Source of the DNA: Ignavigranum ruoffiae
GTDB lineage: Bacteria > Bacillota > Bacilli > Lactobacillales > Aerococcaceae
Assembly: GCF_900110675.1 (NCBI RefSeq)
Contig: NZ_FOEN01000001.1
Location: 248,001 to 312,000 of the forward strand
Length of the DNA stretch: 64,000 bases
Direction of reading: 5' to 3'
Positions 19,601 through 28,199 of this stretch are shown here, one piece after another. A program made the position numbers and the translations under genes. The stretch's first letter is position 1, and every line of letters begins with the position of its first letter. The notes beneath the pieces are model-generated. The model was not told where the DNA came from. It saw nothing but the letters and a program-made list of their open reading frames with translations, and made no database searches.

Positions 19601-20130
19601 CGATAAATTGCATAAAGGTAAGCCAGTTCTACTAAGCGTTGATTCTCATTTGGGTTTTGCTGCCAGCTAGGATCTGCCATCTGCTCTACGATTCTTTGTA
19701 AATCATCAGGTTGGATATTCGCTTCATACAATTCTTCAAAGAGTTTCAGCAGTTTATCAATAAATCCTTGATGGTATATTTGACCGCGATATACTCTGAG
19801 ATGATCTTTCTCTTGAAGGAGTATTGCTTGAATCAGCATGGCGTTGCCGATTTGAGAAAGTTGGGGTTTCTGATTGAAACTCTTGGGCAAGAGAAACCAA
19901 GCCAAACGTTTGAAACTAGCCACTTGGATATCCGTCATCGCCGCACTTGATCGTCCTTGAAGCTGTCGCAGTTCTTTCAACATGCGCTCTTCCATATCAA
20001 ACTTAATATGGTCCGGCACCAGATAATAAATCTTGGCCTCTGGTTGTTGCTTCTTCAGTTCAACAAATTTATGTATGATTGTAACTGGTTTATCTACCAA
20101 AAAACTTCCAGTAATAAATTGAAATGCCAT
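16594..20130 (-). CDS. addB: ATP-dependent nuclease subunit B (AddB/RexB type)
   Basis: 1178 residues. Partner of AddA. The C-terminal nuclease has RLTGKIDRID...LLQIIDYKTGN with the Asp and Lys of the RecB-type site. The N-terminus begins MAFQFITGSFLVDK and shows no GxxGxGKT Walker A. Only one Cys was seen in the whole protein, so the four-Cys iron-sulfur staple known from Bacillus AddB cannot be formed. This is the RexB-like form. The start is ATG 20130, with AAGGAG 8 bases upstream; an earlier in-frame ATG at 20148 precedes that site. First gene of the addBA operon. Confidence 0.9.
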   Translation of the reverse strand: MAFQFITGSFLVDKPVTIIHKFVELKKQQPEAKIYYLVPDHIKFDMEERMLKELRQLQGRSSAAMTDIQVASFKRLAWFLLPKSFNQKPQLSQIGNAMLIQAILLQEKDHLRVYRGQIYHQGFIDKLLKLFEELYEANIQPDDLQRIVEQMADPSWQQNPNENQRLVELAYLYAIYRQKINDQSLDNYQDFERLQVYLDQEDFSRNYYAIIDHFQAFNAQEIALIRALARNFNHVYLSLPLSHHQANQASYQPVYQLTRETYQQIKRILLQEDIEIKADWEISQPIKAYRPEIIQTSQKTLNVLNQNQSLSRQDTANYQEIWSCDSIQTELRHLANQINYLVKVKKYRYQDIIIKTRHLDDYQHIIEPYFNENQIPIFFDHQQTMQGHSLVSLIESIFQLVLGYWQIDDIINILKSDLVQLEGGLDRQEFFHQVNLFENILLANGFQGYRFFDPNFNWHFSQEDQVYVNQQGQEEPRQLKEIVLPIRQRMIQIFTNRYLAWQDSMTGQEASQWLYQLLIKLGVRERLILKRDQAIEAGNIEDSRHDEQVWQVLITMLDEFHLIFKDQAVDFASLKNLLLSGFKQASFHIIPPTIDQVVFTSIESPQAKDFKIAFIVGMDELALPSHPKTDSLINADQREQINGLTLHHQFLRDPARLNYRQDLWLAYQNLLSGQDYLYISYHQGESKQDLQLSPYYRPLVLSQRMKLFSFNAFQPLSQTGEHPSLLGQANIMIGSMLFDLGQFIQARLDAGQVLNQNLLTLYRHLNPSQQASFIDAISQLLSFSNLPQAIEAKTALALYGQNLISSVSKIETFFQDPFAHFIVYGLRLQERAEYQITPIQAGDYFHEFLDRFVKAIQTLGLELGKLSPDQLRNIFQHISQVLDEDVRFNIFASQARHRFIQRMIQRQIEKSLQSFTDQFSQIHLQPMLSEAVFGLGPDHNLKPVEFQLPSGGRLRLTGKIDRIDWQAEDKLLQIIDYKTGNKSFNLADFYYGLDLQIMTYLYVAQQTFPDLQPIGAFYQPLMQKYLKADSADLLSAQQTNFQINRLAGLVTIGPDQLQKIDQGLMEQGQSQYYPAKITKSGTYHKKASQYIEAQDLKLIYQHLEKLFVQAGQQIQSGNIALRPFYEDPYSLSLQKGYRVLTGFDPTIHFSAYRHQTISKEQVIQQIILDSQESEERYD

Positions 20131-20300
20131 AAGCAGTCTCCTTATCATAGTCTTATGTGCTAATTATAGCAAATTTATTAATCAGATTCAGAGTCAATCA
20201 CGATAACGACTTGAATTCATATCCACAATCTTGAACATACTGTGTCCCAACCCGTTTGACCCAAATTTGAAAATCATCTGAATCTTTCATAAAATTTTAA

Positions 20301-20327
20301 ACAAAAAAGACCGAATGAAGATCGGTC
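20301..20327 (-). terminator. Rho-independent terminator after pepT
   Basis: On the minus strand GACCGA (20322-20327) pairs with TCGGTC (20309-20314) across a 7-base loop and is followed by TTTTTTG. It lies 85 bases past the pepT stop. The rest of the 281-base gap to addB holds no clear gene. Confidence 0.8.
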
Positions 20328-20411
20328 GACCAACCATAAAATCGGCAACCGTCTTTTTCAGTCTTTAACATTGTTGTTCTAGATGAAATTACTCTCTGTT
20401 AAAACCAGGCG

Positions 20412-21641
20412 TTATTTATTTAAGCTTACGATTTTAATAATCACTTCAGTTGCTTTAACCATGGATTCAACGGCGACAAATTCATAGCGACCATGCATAT
20501 TCTCGCCGCCGGCAAAGATATTCGGGGTTGGAATTCCCATGAAGGAAATGACAGAACCATCAGTTCCTCCTCGAATTGGCTTGATTAAAGGCTCAATCTC
20601 AAGTTCTTTCATCGCTTGTTCGGCTAAATTAACTGGGCGCATATCTTTCTTAATTACTTCAGCCATGTTATAGTATTGATCTTTTAATTCTAAGGCAATC
20701 GGTGCTTTGTCATATGCTTGATTAATCCCTTCAACGATTTCTTGCACCATAGTCTTCCGTTGTTCGAAAATTTCACGATCATGGTCACGAATAATCATGG
20801 ATAATTGAGCTTCATCAACGGTTCCACTCATCTCAGTCACATGGTAGAAACCTTGGCGTCCTTCAGTTTTTTCTGGTACTTCATCTTCAGGAAGTTGGCT
20901 GATAAATTGATTTAACAGGGTAATCGCATTTATCATCTTGTCTTTTGCTGTCCCTGGGTGAATATTCTTACCTGTTACTTGTAACTTGGCAGCAGCCGCG
21001 TTGAATGATTCATATTCTAGTTCACCAACAGGCCCTCCGTCCATCGTATACGCAAAGTCAACCGCAAAACCTTCTGCATCAAAGTGTTCTGCTCCGCGGC
21101 CAATTTCTTCATCAGGACCAAAGGCTACTCTTACTTTGCCATGTTTGATTTCTGGATGCTTAATGAAATATTCCATCGCTGTCATAATTTCAGCAATCCC
21201 GGCTTTATCATCAGCCCCTAGTAGGGTCGTGCCGTCAGTAGTAATCAATGTTTGACTATGATAGTTTTTTAAATTAGGAAATTCACTCTCAGCCATCACA
21301 ATGCCTTGTTCTTGATTTAAGACAATTTCAGGGCCTTGATAATTTTCAACGATTTGAGGATTGACTTTTTCTGAATTGAAATCAGCTGTATCCACGTGGG
21401 CAATAAAACCAATTGTTGGTAGCTCTTCCTCAGTATTGGCTGGCAAAGTAGCCGTTACAAAAGCATTCTCAGAACTTAAACTAACCTCTGACATCCCGAT
21501 TTGCTTTAATTCATCGACGAGTAAATGAAGTAAATCAAATTGGATCGAGGTTGAAGGAATGGTCTCTGATGCTTCATCGGAGCGCGTATTAATTTTGGCA
21601 TATCTGATAAGACGTTCTTGAGTGAGTTGACTGAGATTCAT
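20412..21641 (-). CDS. pepT: Peptidase T (tripeptide aminopeptidase)
   Basis: 409 residues, normal length for this M20 zinc metallopeptidase, which removes the N-terminal residue of tripeptides in the cytoplasm. Zinc and catalytic motifs are visible: GFIAHVDTADF (His-x-Asp), LGADDKAGIAEIMTAMEYF, FGPDEEIGRGAEHFD (general base Glu and metal Glu), MDGGPVGELEYE and the late IRGGTDGS. Start: AGGAGGAAGTTT then ATG. It is 11 bases after the TrmK-NIF3 fusion gene, at the end of the long tig-rpoD region, and is followed by a terminator. Confidence 0.95.
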   Translation of the reverse strand: MNLSQLTQERLIRYAKINTRSDEASETIPSTSIQFDLLHLLVDELKQIGMSEVSLSSENAFVTATLPANTEEELPTIGFIAHVDTADFNSEKVNPQIVENYQGPEIVLNQEQGIVMAESEFPNLKNYHSQTLITTDGTTLLGADDKAGIAEIMTAMEYFIKHPEIKHGKVRVAFGPDEEIGRGAEHFDAEGFAVDFAYTMDGGPVGELEYESFNAAAAKLQVTGKNIHPGTAKDKMINAITLLNQFISQLPEDEVPEKTEGRQGFYHVTEMSGTVDEAQLSMIIRDHDREIFEQRKTMVQEIVEGINQAYDKAPIALELKDQYYNMAEVIKKDMRPVNLAEQAMKELEIEPLIKPIRGGTDGSVISFMGIPTPNIFAGGENMHGRYEFVAVESMVKATEVIIKIVSLNK

Positions 21642-21652
21642 AAACTTCCTCC

Positions 21653-23182
21653 TTAATAATATTCAAAGGGACTGGTAGACACAGAACTTTCCAACACTTC
21701 AATCGACCAAGCAAAGTGCTGAGAAGCTTCTCTTAATATTTCAGCCATCTTGTGATTAAAGATTGATTCGATATAATGACCACAATCAAGGGTCATAAAG
21801 TCAAAATCTTGGGCTTGGTGCCCCTTGTGATAGGTAATGTCACCCGTAATAAAGACATCCGCCTGGGTCGCGGCAACTTGTTCGAGCAATGAGCTGCCTG
21901 AACCGCCGATAATCACTATCTTTTGATAGGATGATTTTGGTTCGGCCTCAATGACCGTCAACTGGTTTAAAGCAAATCTCTCTTTAACTAAGTTGAGTAA
22001 GTCAATGCGACTCAAAGGCTGGTCGAGTGTACCTACTCGACCTAATCCAGGTTGATCCGTATCACTGGTTGAAGCGAGCGACTGAATATCGCTTAAAGAT
22101 AATGCTTCTGCCAGCCAATCATTCATCCCATCCCAAGCAATATCAAGATTCGTATGAAGCGCATACACTGAAATATTATGTTTGATAATTTGACTATACA
22201 TTTCTATGTTAGGAAAATCAAGATTAAATCGTTGAATCGATTGGAAGATAGGTGGATGATGGACAATCAAGGTATCAACTTTACGTTCAATCGCTTCTTG
22301 AACGATTTGTGGACGCAAATCTAAGGCCGTCATTAAGCGTTGGACAGGTTGGCTAGAACGACCAAAATGTAAGCCAACTTGGTCCCAGGATTCCGCGAGC
22401 GATTGGGGATATTTATAATCTAGAAAATCAGTAATATCTTTAAGTTGTGGGGTATGTTGGGCTTCAGTCATCGATAATTCCTCCTGAATCATTTGAATCG
22501 ATTGGCGTAAGGGTTCAATCAGCTGAGGTTGAGCTTGTTTTGCTTGCAAGATTTGTTTGAGGATCCGTCGTCGTTGTTCTAGTTCTTTGGTCCACTTGGC
22601 TATAAATTGTGGATGTTTCTTTTGGCGATTGATCGGTCCCATCAGCAGATCCGCTGCTGATAATTCTTCTTTTCTATCTTTATCTTTTTTTTGAGCTACG
22701 ATAATTTGATAGTCGTGCTTGTGTTCATTAATAATCTCTTCATCCACAATTTGATAGTTATGTTGACTTAACCATGATCTAATCCATTGGCTTCCATTAT
22801 TGGATTGCAGGACTAGCGTATGTTGGTCCGTCAATACTTGAGGGGCTTGATCTAGGATCTGACTGATCAGTTTGCCACCCATACCACAAATCGAAACGAC
22901 ATTCACCAGGTCTTCCGGATCTAAGACCGACAAACCATCGCCTAAGCGTACTTGAATCCGGTCTGCTAAATGCTGACGACGGACTTCAGCTTGGGCAGAC
23001 TCAAAAGGCCCTCGGACGACCTCGCCGGCAATGGCTGATTCAATGATTGATTGTTTTATCAGATAGACAGGCAGGTAGGCATGGTCAGTACCAATATCAG
23101 CCAATCGAATAGGATTTTGGCCATATTTCTCAATATATTCAGCGACTTTTAACAGTCGCAAGGATAGGTTGTCAGAATTCAT
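21653..23182 (-). CDS. trmK: TrmK tRNA(adenine22-N1)-methyltransferase fused to a NIF3/DUF34 domain
   Basis: 509 residues. Residues 1 to about 235 are TrmK: RLADIGTDHAYLPVYL (SAM motif I) and VSICGMGGKLISQIL, then a charged coiled-coil tail. Residues about 240-509 are NIF3/YqfO: SLAESWDQVGLHFG, LIVHHPPIF, LHTNLDIAWDGMN and LDCGHYIES, with the dimetal-site residues. The PII-like insert of Bacillus YqfO is absent. Most Firmicutes have two adjacent genes. At the join, an ATG (22469-22471) has AGGAGG 8 bases upstream, so NIF3 may also be made alone. ATG 23182 is chosen for GGAGG 4 bases upstream. Lies 51 bases past rpoD. TrmK methylates A22 of tRNA; the NIF3 role is unsettled. Confidence 0.9.
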   Translation of the reverse strand: MNSDNLSLRLLKVAEYIEKYGQNPIRLADIGTDHAYLPVYLIKQSIIESAIAGEVVRGPFESAQAEVRRQHLADRIQVRLGDGLSVLDPEDLVNVVSICGMGGKLISQILDQAPQVLTDQHTLVLQSNNGSQWIRSWLSQHNYQIVDEEIINEHKHDYQIIVAQKKDKDRKEELSAADLLMGPINRQKKHPQFIAKWTKELEQRRRILKQILQAKQAQPQLIEPLRQSIQMIQEELSMTEAQHTPQLKDITDFLDYKYPQSLAESWDQVGLHFGRSSQPVQRLMTALDLRPQIVQEAIERKVDTLIVHHPPIFQSIQRFNLDFPNIEMYSQIIKHNISVYALHTNLDIAWDGMNDWLAEALSLSDIQSLASTSDTDQPGLGRVGTLDQPLSRIDLLNLVKERFALNQLTVIEAEPKSSYQKIVIIGGSGSSLLEQVAATQADVFITGDITYHKGHQAQDFDFMTLDCGHYIESIFNHKMAEILREASQHFAWSIEVLESSVSTSPFEYY

Positions 23183-23233
23183 AAATCCTCCAAAAAAATT
23201 CACCTTATGACCGGCATAAGATGAATAGTAATG

Positions 23234-24379
23234 TTATTCTAAGAAATCTTTTAATTGTTTTGATCGGCTAGGATGGCGTAATTTCCGTAAAGCTTTGGCT
23301 TCGATTTGACGAATCCGTTCCCGGGTTACTCCGAATACCTTACCGACTTGCTCTAAGGTACGAATATTACCATCATCCAGACCGAAACGCAGACGTAATA
23401 CATTCTCCTCACGGTCAGTTAAGGTATCCAATACATCTTCCAGTTGTTCTCTTAATAAAGAAGAGGCAGTGAAAGCTTCCGGACTCATTGCCCCTTCGTC
23501 TTCAATAAAATCGCCTAAATGGGAGTCATCTTCTTCACCGATTGGTGTTTCTAAAGAGACGGGTTCTTGAGCGATCTTCAGAATTTCACGGACTTTCTCA
23601 GTCGGCAGATCCATTTCCGCCCCAATCTCTTCAGGTGTCGGTTCTCGACCCAAGTCTTGCAGTAGGTTACGTTGGATCCGGACTAATTTATTAATTGTTT
23701 CGACCATATGAACTGGAATCCGAATGGTTCTAGCTTGGTCAGCTATCGCCCGCGTAATCGCCTGACGAATCCACCAGGTTGCATAGGTTGAAAATTTAAA
23801 ACCTTTGGTATAGTCGAATTTCTCAACGGCTTTCATTAAGCCCATGTTCCCCTCTTGAATCAAATCTAGGAAAGACATGCCCCGACCGACATAGCGTTTA
23901 GCGATCGATACGACCAATCGTAAGTTAGCCTCAGCCAATTCTTGTTTGGCTAATTCATCGCCGTTCTCAATCCGAATCGCTAATTCCACTTCTTCATCGG
24001 CATTCAGTAATTCAACGCGTCCAATTTCCTTCAGATACATTCTAACCGGATCTGATACTTTTATCTTCGATTGAGTCGCTTTCGATGCCGTGGTATCCAC
24101 ATCAACTTGTTCTGCACGAACCATTTGTTGTTTGGTAGGACCACCATCATCGCCGACAACAGCAATACCACTGTCTTCAACTTCCTGAATTAATTTATCC
24201 ATTTGATCGGCATCGAGACGATATGGGCTAGCAATGGTTTCTGTCAACTCATCATAATGAATTTGTCCGATGAGTTTCTTTTCTTTGATCAGTTGTTTCT
24301 TTGCTTCAGAATAAGTCAGTTTAAGTTCTTGCTTATTTTTGTCTGTCTCATTTTGTGAAGATGCTTTGTTTTCTGCCAT
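23234..24379 (-). CDS. rpoD: Primary RNA polymerase sigma factor (SigA/RpoD)
   Basis: 381 residues, the usual length for a low-GC Gram-positive SigA. Region 1.1 is at the N-terminus. Region 1.2 is [23 protein letters not shown]. Region 2 has [20 protein letters not shown] and [17 protein letters not shown] (-10 recognition and melting). Region 4.2 is [19 protein letters not shown] (-35 recognition). It directs transcription of housekeeping genes; the TTGACA/TATAAT-like promoters in this window fit it. Start: GGAGGCAGTTGCC then ATG. It follows dnaG by 13 bases, as in the Bacillus dnaG-sigA operon. Confidence 0.97.
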   Translation of the reverse strand: MAENKASSQNETDKNKQELKLTYSEAKKQLIKEKKLIGQIHYDELTETIASPYRLDADQMDKLIQEVEDSGIAVVGDDGGPTKQQMVRAEQVDVDTTASKATQSKIKVSDPVRMYLKEIGRVELLNADEEVELAIRIENGDELAKQELAEANLRLVVSIAKRYVGRGMSFLDLIQEGNMGLMKAVEKFDYTKGFKFSTYATWWIRQAITRAIADQARTIRIPVHMVETINKLVRIQRNLLQDLGREPTPEEIGAEMDLPTEKVREILKIAQEPVSLETPIGEEDDSHLGDFIEDEGAMSPEAFTASSLLREQLEDVLDTLTDREENVLRLRFGLDDGNIRTLEQVGKVFGVTRERIRQIEAKALRKLRHPSRSKQLKDFLE

Positions 24380-24392
24380 GGCAACTGCCTCC

Positions 24393-26207
24393 TTATTTAA
24401 TTTTCCTTAATAGAGTCATAATGCGAAGCATTGTTTGATTTTCTTTGTTTTTCTGATTGGTTAATCTTAGTTGGTTTAACTCTTCACTGAGTTCCTTCAC
24501 TTCTTGCTTGATAAAAGCCCGCTCGATAGTAGCTAAGCAATCTTCCATCACTTTGCGGTTAAAGTCTAACTTTTCACTTTCCCAGAGAATGGAAGTTAAT
24601 AAATCATTCATCCGCACATCGGTCACCCGATCTGTCACTTGAGTCAAAGGTAAGGGATTTCCTTCTTCATAATAATATTCTTGAACAATTAGGAAGAGTT
24701 CTTGCGCTAGCGGATGGAATAAGACGATCGGCTGGTCTAGTTCCTCTATGAACTGCCACGCTCGAGGGTAAAATATCAAATTAAATAGAATCGTCTTTTC
24801 ACTTTGTAAAGCTTCTTTTGAATAGAATTCTTCCATTCTTGGGCTCAAATCGACTGTCGTAGCTGAACCAACCACTTGGGACTGTTCCTGTGTTTGATCG
24901 ACTTGGTGCAAAATCTGACGGTTGACTTGTTCTTGAATCATCGCTTCTTCTAATTGATAGGTTCGACTTAAATCGGTAATTCTTAGCGAGCGCTCAACCG
25001 GTGACTTAATTTGGCTGATCAATTGGATCAAATGCTCAATATACTGAGCCAAGCCTTGGTCATCATTCAACTGATACTGAGGCTTGATATATTCGCGCTG
25101 GAATTCATAGAAAGACTCGGCTTGATCAATCAATTTTTGGAAACTTTCCCGACCATATTTCTTAATCCATTCGTCAGGGTCTAATTGATTGGGAATTTTA
25201 ATGGTCTTGGCTTGGATCTGATCTAATTTTTGAACTAAATCAAAGGCTCTGGCGGTCGCCTTCTGTCCAGCTTGATCACCATCAAAGACAAAAATAATTT
25301 CTGAGGCAATCTTTCTCAAGCTTTCAAGGTGATTAACAGTTAAGCTGGTCCCCATCGTAGCTACCACGTTCTCAAAGCCTGCTTGATATAGACTGATAAC
25401 ATCCATATACCCTTCACAGACGATATGATAACCCAGTTTGCGACTAGCTGGTCGGGCTAAATCTAAATTGTAAATTAAGCGCGACTTATTGAAGATTTCA
25501 GTTTCGGGTGAATTAATATATTTGGCCTGGTCAGCTTGTGAATCCAAGAAAGCCCGACCACTAAATGCAATCACCCGTCCCTGTTGATTTCTCAAGGGAA
25601 AGATTAGCCGGCCCCGGAATCGATCAACTAATTGGCCTTGCTGGTCCAAATAGAAGATGCCTGATTGGAGAGCTTGTTCTTGACTGAAGCCCTTCTCTTG
25701 AATTAAATTGATGAGCAAGTCAGAATTCTGGGGAGCCATCCCTAGTTGAAATGTTTCAATGGTTTCGGTCGCTAATTGCCTATCTTGCAAATAGGCTAAG
25801 CCAGGCTGAGCTTTCTTGGTATTGACCAAGTAATAATGATAGAACTCAGCCACCCATTGATGAATTTGATATAGATGGCTGTGGGCTTGAGTAGGTTTAT
25901 CTTGGCTTAAATCCAAGTTTAACGGAACATGGGCAAACTCAGCCACCTTTTGGACCGCTTCTGGGAAGGAGACCCCTTCCATTTCTTGAATAAATGAGAA
26001 GACATTGCCCCCTCTACCACAAGAGAAACACTTGAATATCTGTTTATCCTGCGATACTGAGAAGGAAGGATTACGATCTTCATGGAAAGGACAAGAAGCG
26101 ATATAATTGTTACCGCGTTTATTCAAGTCAACGTACTGACCGATTAAATCAACAATATTCGTCTGAGAGCGAATCTTTTCAATCATTTCTTGTGGGATAT
26201 GTACCAT
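24393..26207 (-). CDS. dnaG: DNA primase
   Basis: 604 residues. N-terminal zinc finger: [11 protein letters not shown] and CFSCGRGGN (the Cys-His-Cys-Cys set). The TOPRIM catalytic core has [13 protein letters not shown] and [10 protein letters not shown], with the metal-binding Glu and Asp. The C-terminal helicase-binding region (from about 430) is divergent, as is usual. It makes RNA primers for replication with the replicative helicase. Start: GAGGGATAAG then ATG. It lies between engB and rpoD; the 13-base gap to rpoD indicates co-transcription and links primase and sigma-factor supply. Confidence 0.96.
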   Translation of the reverse strand: MVHIPQEMIEKIRSQTNIVDLIGQYVDLNKRGNNYIASCPFHEDRNPSFSVSQDKQIFKCFSCGRGGNVFSFIQEMEGVSFPEAVQKVAEFAHVPLNLDLSQDKPTQAHSHLYQIHQWVAEFYHYYLVNTKKAQPGLAYLQDRQLATETIETFQLGMAPQNSDLLINLIQEKGFSQEQALQSGIFYLDQQGQLVDRFRGRLIFPLRNQQGRVIAFSGRAFLDSQADQAKYINSPETEIFNKSRLIYNLDLARPASRKLGYHIVCEGYMDVISLYQAGFENVVATMGTSLTVNHLESLRKIASEIIFVFDGDQAGQKATARAFDLVQKLDQIQAKTIKIPNQLDPDEWIKKYGRESFQKLIDQAESFYEFQREYIKPQYQLNDDQGLAQYIEHLIQLISQIKSPVERSLRITDLSRTYQLEEAMIQEQVNRQILHQVDQTQEQSQVVGSATTVDLSPRMEEFYSKEALQSEKTILFNLIFYPRAWQFIEELDQPIVLFHPLAQELFLIVQEYYYEEGNPLPLTQVTDRVTDVRMNDLLTSILWESEKLDFNRKVMEDCLATIERAFIKQEVKELSEELNQLRLTNQKNKENQTMLRIMTLLRKIK

Positions 26208-26256
26208 CTTATCCCTCTTTCTATTAAACAGCTCATGGTAAAAGAAATGATACCTT

Positions 26257-26847
26257 TTAATCTAGAGCTAGATAATCTTCGATAATTTGCCAAATATCTT
26301 CCTTACCTGAACCCGTCTGACTAGAGAATGGGAATAAGGCGTCGGTACTGGGTAAATCGAGATCTTTCTTAAACATGGCCAAATGTTTGTTCCATTGATT
26401 CTTCTGCACCTTATCAGCCTTGGTTAAGATTAAGGCAAAAGGAATATCTAATTGATCAATCCAGTCGTACATTTGTTGGTCAAGTTGACTAGGATGATGA
26501 CGAAAATCCATTAAAAGAAAAATCAGGGCTAAATTTGACCGAGTTTGTAAGTATTGACTAATCATGGCTTGCCATTGTTGTCGTTCTTTTTTTGAAACAC
26601 GTGCGTAACCATAGCCCGGCACATCGACGAGTCTGAAGCGTTGATCAATCTGATAGAAATTAAGGGTTTGAGTCTTCCCCGGTTGGCTCGAAGTGCGTGC
26701 TAAATGACGACGACCAATTAATTTATTAATAAAAGATGACTTTCCAACATTGGACCGGCCTAAAAGAGCAATTTCATTTAAATTACTCGTCGGATATTGC
26801 TTGGGACTGACTGCGCTAATTTCTAATTCTGCTGCTTGAACTTGCAT
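26257..26847 (-). CDS. engB: Ribosome-biogenesis GTPase EngB/YsxC
   Basis: 196 residues. Single GTPase domain: G1 GRSNVGKSSFI, G2 region RTSSQPGKTQTLNFY, G3 DVPGYGYARV, G4 LTKADKV and the late FSSQTGSGKEDI (G5). It helps assemble the large ribosomal subunit and is essential in Bacillus. Start: AAGGAATTTCT then ATG. It is 12 bases downstream of clpX, the conserved clpX-engB pair in Firmicutes. Confidence 0.96.
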   Translation of the reverse strand: MQVQAAELEISAVSPKQYPTSNLNEIALLGRSNVGKSSFINKLIGRRHLARTSSQPGKTQTLNFYQIDQRFRLVDVPGYGYARVSKKERQQWQAMISQYLQTRSNLALIFLLMDFRHHPSQLDQQMYDWIDQLDIPFALILTKADKVQKNQWNKHLAMFKKDLDLPSTDALFPFSSQTGSGKEDIWQIIEDYLALD

Positions 26848-26859
26848 AGAAATTCCTTT

Positions 26860-28107
26860 CTAGGAAGCTAATTTCTTACCATGGGCCCCGTAGTATTGAA
26901 CCGGTGTCTTATCCATAACATTATCCTTATTAATGACCACCTTTTTGATTTCTTCTCGGCTAGGCACTTCATACATAATATCTAACATGACATCTTCAAT
27001 AATCGAGCGTAACCCCCGGGCTCCTGTATTTCGTTCAAGAGCTAGATCGGCAATAGCTTCCAATGCTTCTTCTTTCATTTCCAATTTCACCCCATCCAGG
27101 GCCAAAATCGTCTCATATTGTTTAACTAAAGCATTCTTCGGTTCGGTCAGAATTCTTACTAAATCTTGACGATTCAACTTATCCAAGGCGGCTGTAATTG
27201 GAATCCGGCCAATAAATTCTGGAATTAAACCAAACTTTAATAAGTCCTCAGAACTTAAATGTTGCATGACCGATTGATCGTTATCGAATTGTACATTGGA
27301 TGAACCAAAACCAATCACTTTACTTCCGAGTCTTTCTTTGACAATCGTTTCAATGCCATCAAAGGCTCCACCAACAATAAAGAGGATTTGACTGGTATCC
27401 ATTTGGATAAAATCTTGACCAGGATGCTTCCGACCCCCTTTAGGCGGGATGTTAGCAACGGTTCCTTCAAGAATCTTGAGTAAGGCTTGTTGAACACCTT
27501 CCCCACTGACATCACGAGTAATCGATACATTCTCGCTCTTACGTGAAATTTTATCAATTTCATCGATATAGATAATGCCCTTGGAGGCTCGTTCAATATC
27601 ATAATCGGCAGCTTGGACTAATTTAAGCAGCACATTCTCAACATCTTCACCCACATAGCCTGCTTCAGTTAAAGTCGTCGCATCGGCAATAGCAAAAGGC
27701 ACATTGAGAATGCGAGCTAAAGATTGAGCTAGGAAAGTCTTCCCTGATCCAGTCGGGCCAATTAAAGCAATATTACTTTTCTGTAATTCAATGTCATCGC
27801 TATGATTCAAGTTATGATTAATCCGCTTATAGTGATTATATACCGCAACGGCTAAGGTCTTCTTGGCACGATCTTGACCAATCACATAGTCATTCAAAAT
27901 AGCTACAATTTCATCCGGTCTTAAGACATTTATAATTTCATCATGATGGTCAATTTTAAGTTCTTCATCCATAATCGATTTGCATAAATCGACACATTCA
28001 TTGCAAATATAGACATCGGGACCGGCAATAATTTTGTCGACTTCATCTTGACTTTTACCACAGAAAGAACAGAAAAATCGTTTCTTCTCATTCATATTTG
28101 TGTTCAT
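26860..28107 (-). CDS. clpX: ClpX, ATP-binding subunit of the Clp protease
   Basis: 415 residues. The N-terminal zinc-binding domain has [11 protein letters not shown] and [10 protein letters not shown]. The AAA+ domain has Walker [17 protein letters not shown], Walker [11 protein letters not shown], sensor and pore loops (GYVG), and the box [21 protein letters not shown]. The ClpP-binding loop IGF is in KVIGFGSSN. It unfolds tagged proteins and feeds them to ClpP. Start ATG 28107 with AAGGAGG 5 bases upstream; longer in-frame starts would cross a large intergenic hairpin. It follows tig. Confidence 0.97.
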   Translation of the reverse strand: MNTNMNEKKRFFCSFCGKSQDEVDKIIAGPDVYICNECVDLCKSIMDEELKIDHHDEIINVLRPDEIVAILNDYVIGQDRAKKTLAVAVYNHYKRINHNLNHSDDIELQKSNIALIGPTGSGKTFLAQSLARILNVPFAIADATTLTEAGYVGEDVENVLLKLVQAADYDIERASKGIIYIDEIDKISRKSENVSITRDVSGEGVQQALLKILEGTVANIPPKGGRKHPGQDFIQMDTSQILFIVGGAFDGIETIVKERLGSKVIGFGSSNVQFDNDQSVMQHLSSEDLLKFGLIPEFIGRIPITAALDKLNRQDLVRILTEPKNALVKQYETILALDGVKLEMKEEALEAIADLALERNTGARGLRSIIEDVMLDIMYEVPSREEIKKVVINKDNVMDKTPVQYYGAHGKKLAS

Positions 28108-28131
28108 AGTTCCTCCTTGATAATAAGAAAG

Positions 28132-28178
28132 AGGTATGCGAATGACCACTAAAGAATTCACGTGACTCATGCATACCT
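28132..28178 (-). other. Large imperfect hairpin between tig and clpX
   Basis: AGGTATGC (28132-28139) pairs with GCATACCT (28171-28178). Inside, ATGA pairs with TCAT and CAC with GTG across small bulges. On the minus strand the stem is followed by CTTTCTTATT, a poor U-tract. It may be an attenuator or an mRNA-stability element that sets clpX level relative to tig. Confidence 0.5.
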
Positions 28179-28199
28179 ACATAAATTATTATTAAAGCA

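Noticed and set aside
20198-20290. 30-codon minus-strand frame (MKDSDDFQIWVKRVGTQYVQ...) after the pepT terminator
   Set aside because: No Shine-Dalgarno, no promoter and directly behind a terminator; too short to support.
28108-28170. Longer N-terminus for ClpX (start near 28170)
   Set aside because: Would begin inside the intergenic hairpin, lacks a ribosome-binding site and adds residues not found in ClpX, whereas ATG 28107 has AAGGAGG.
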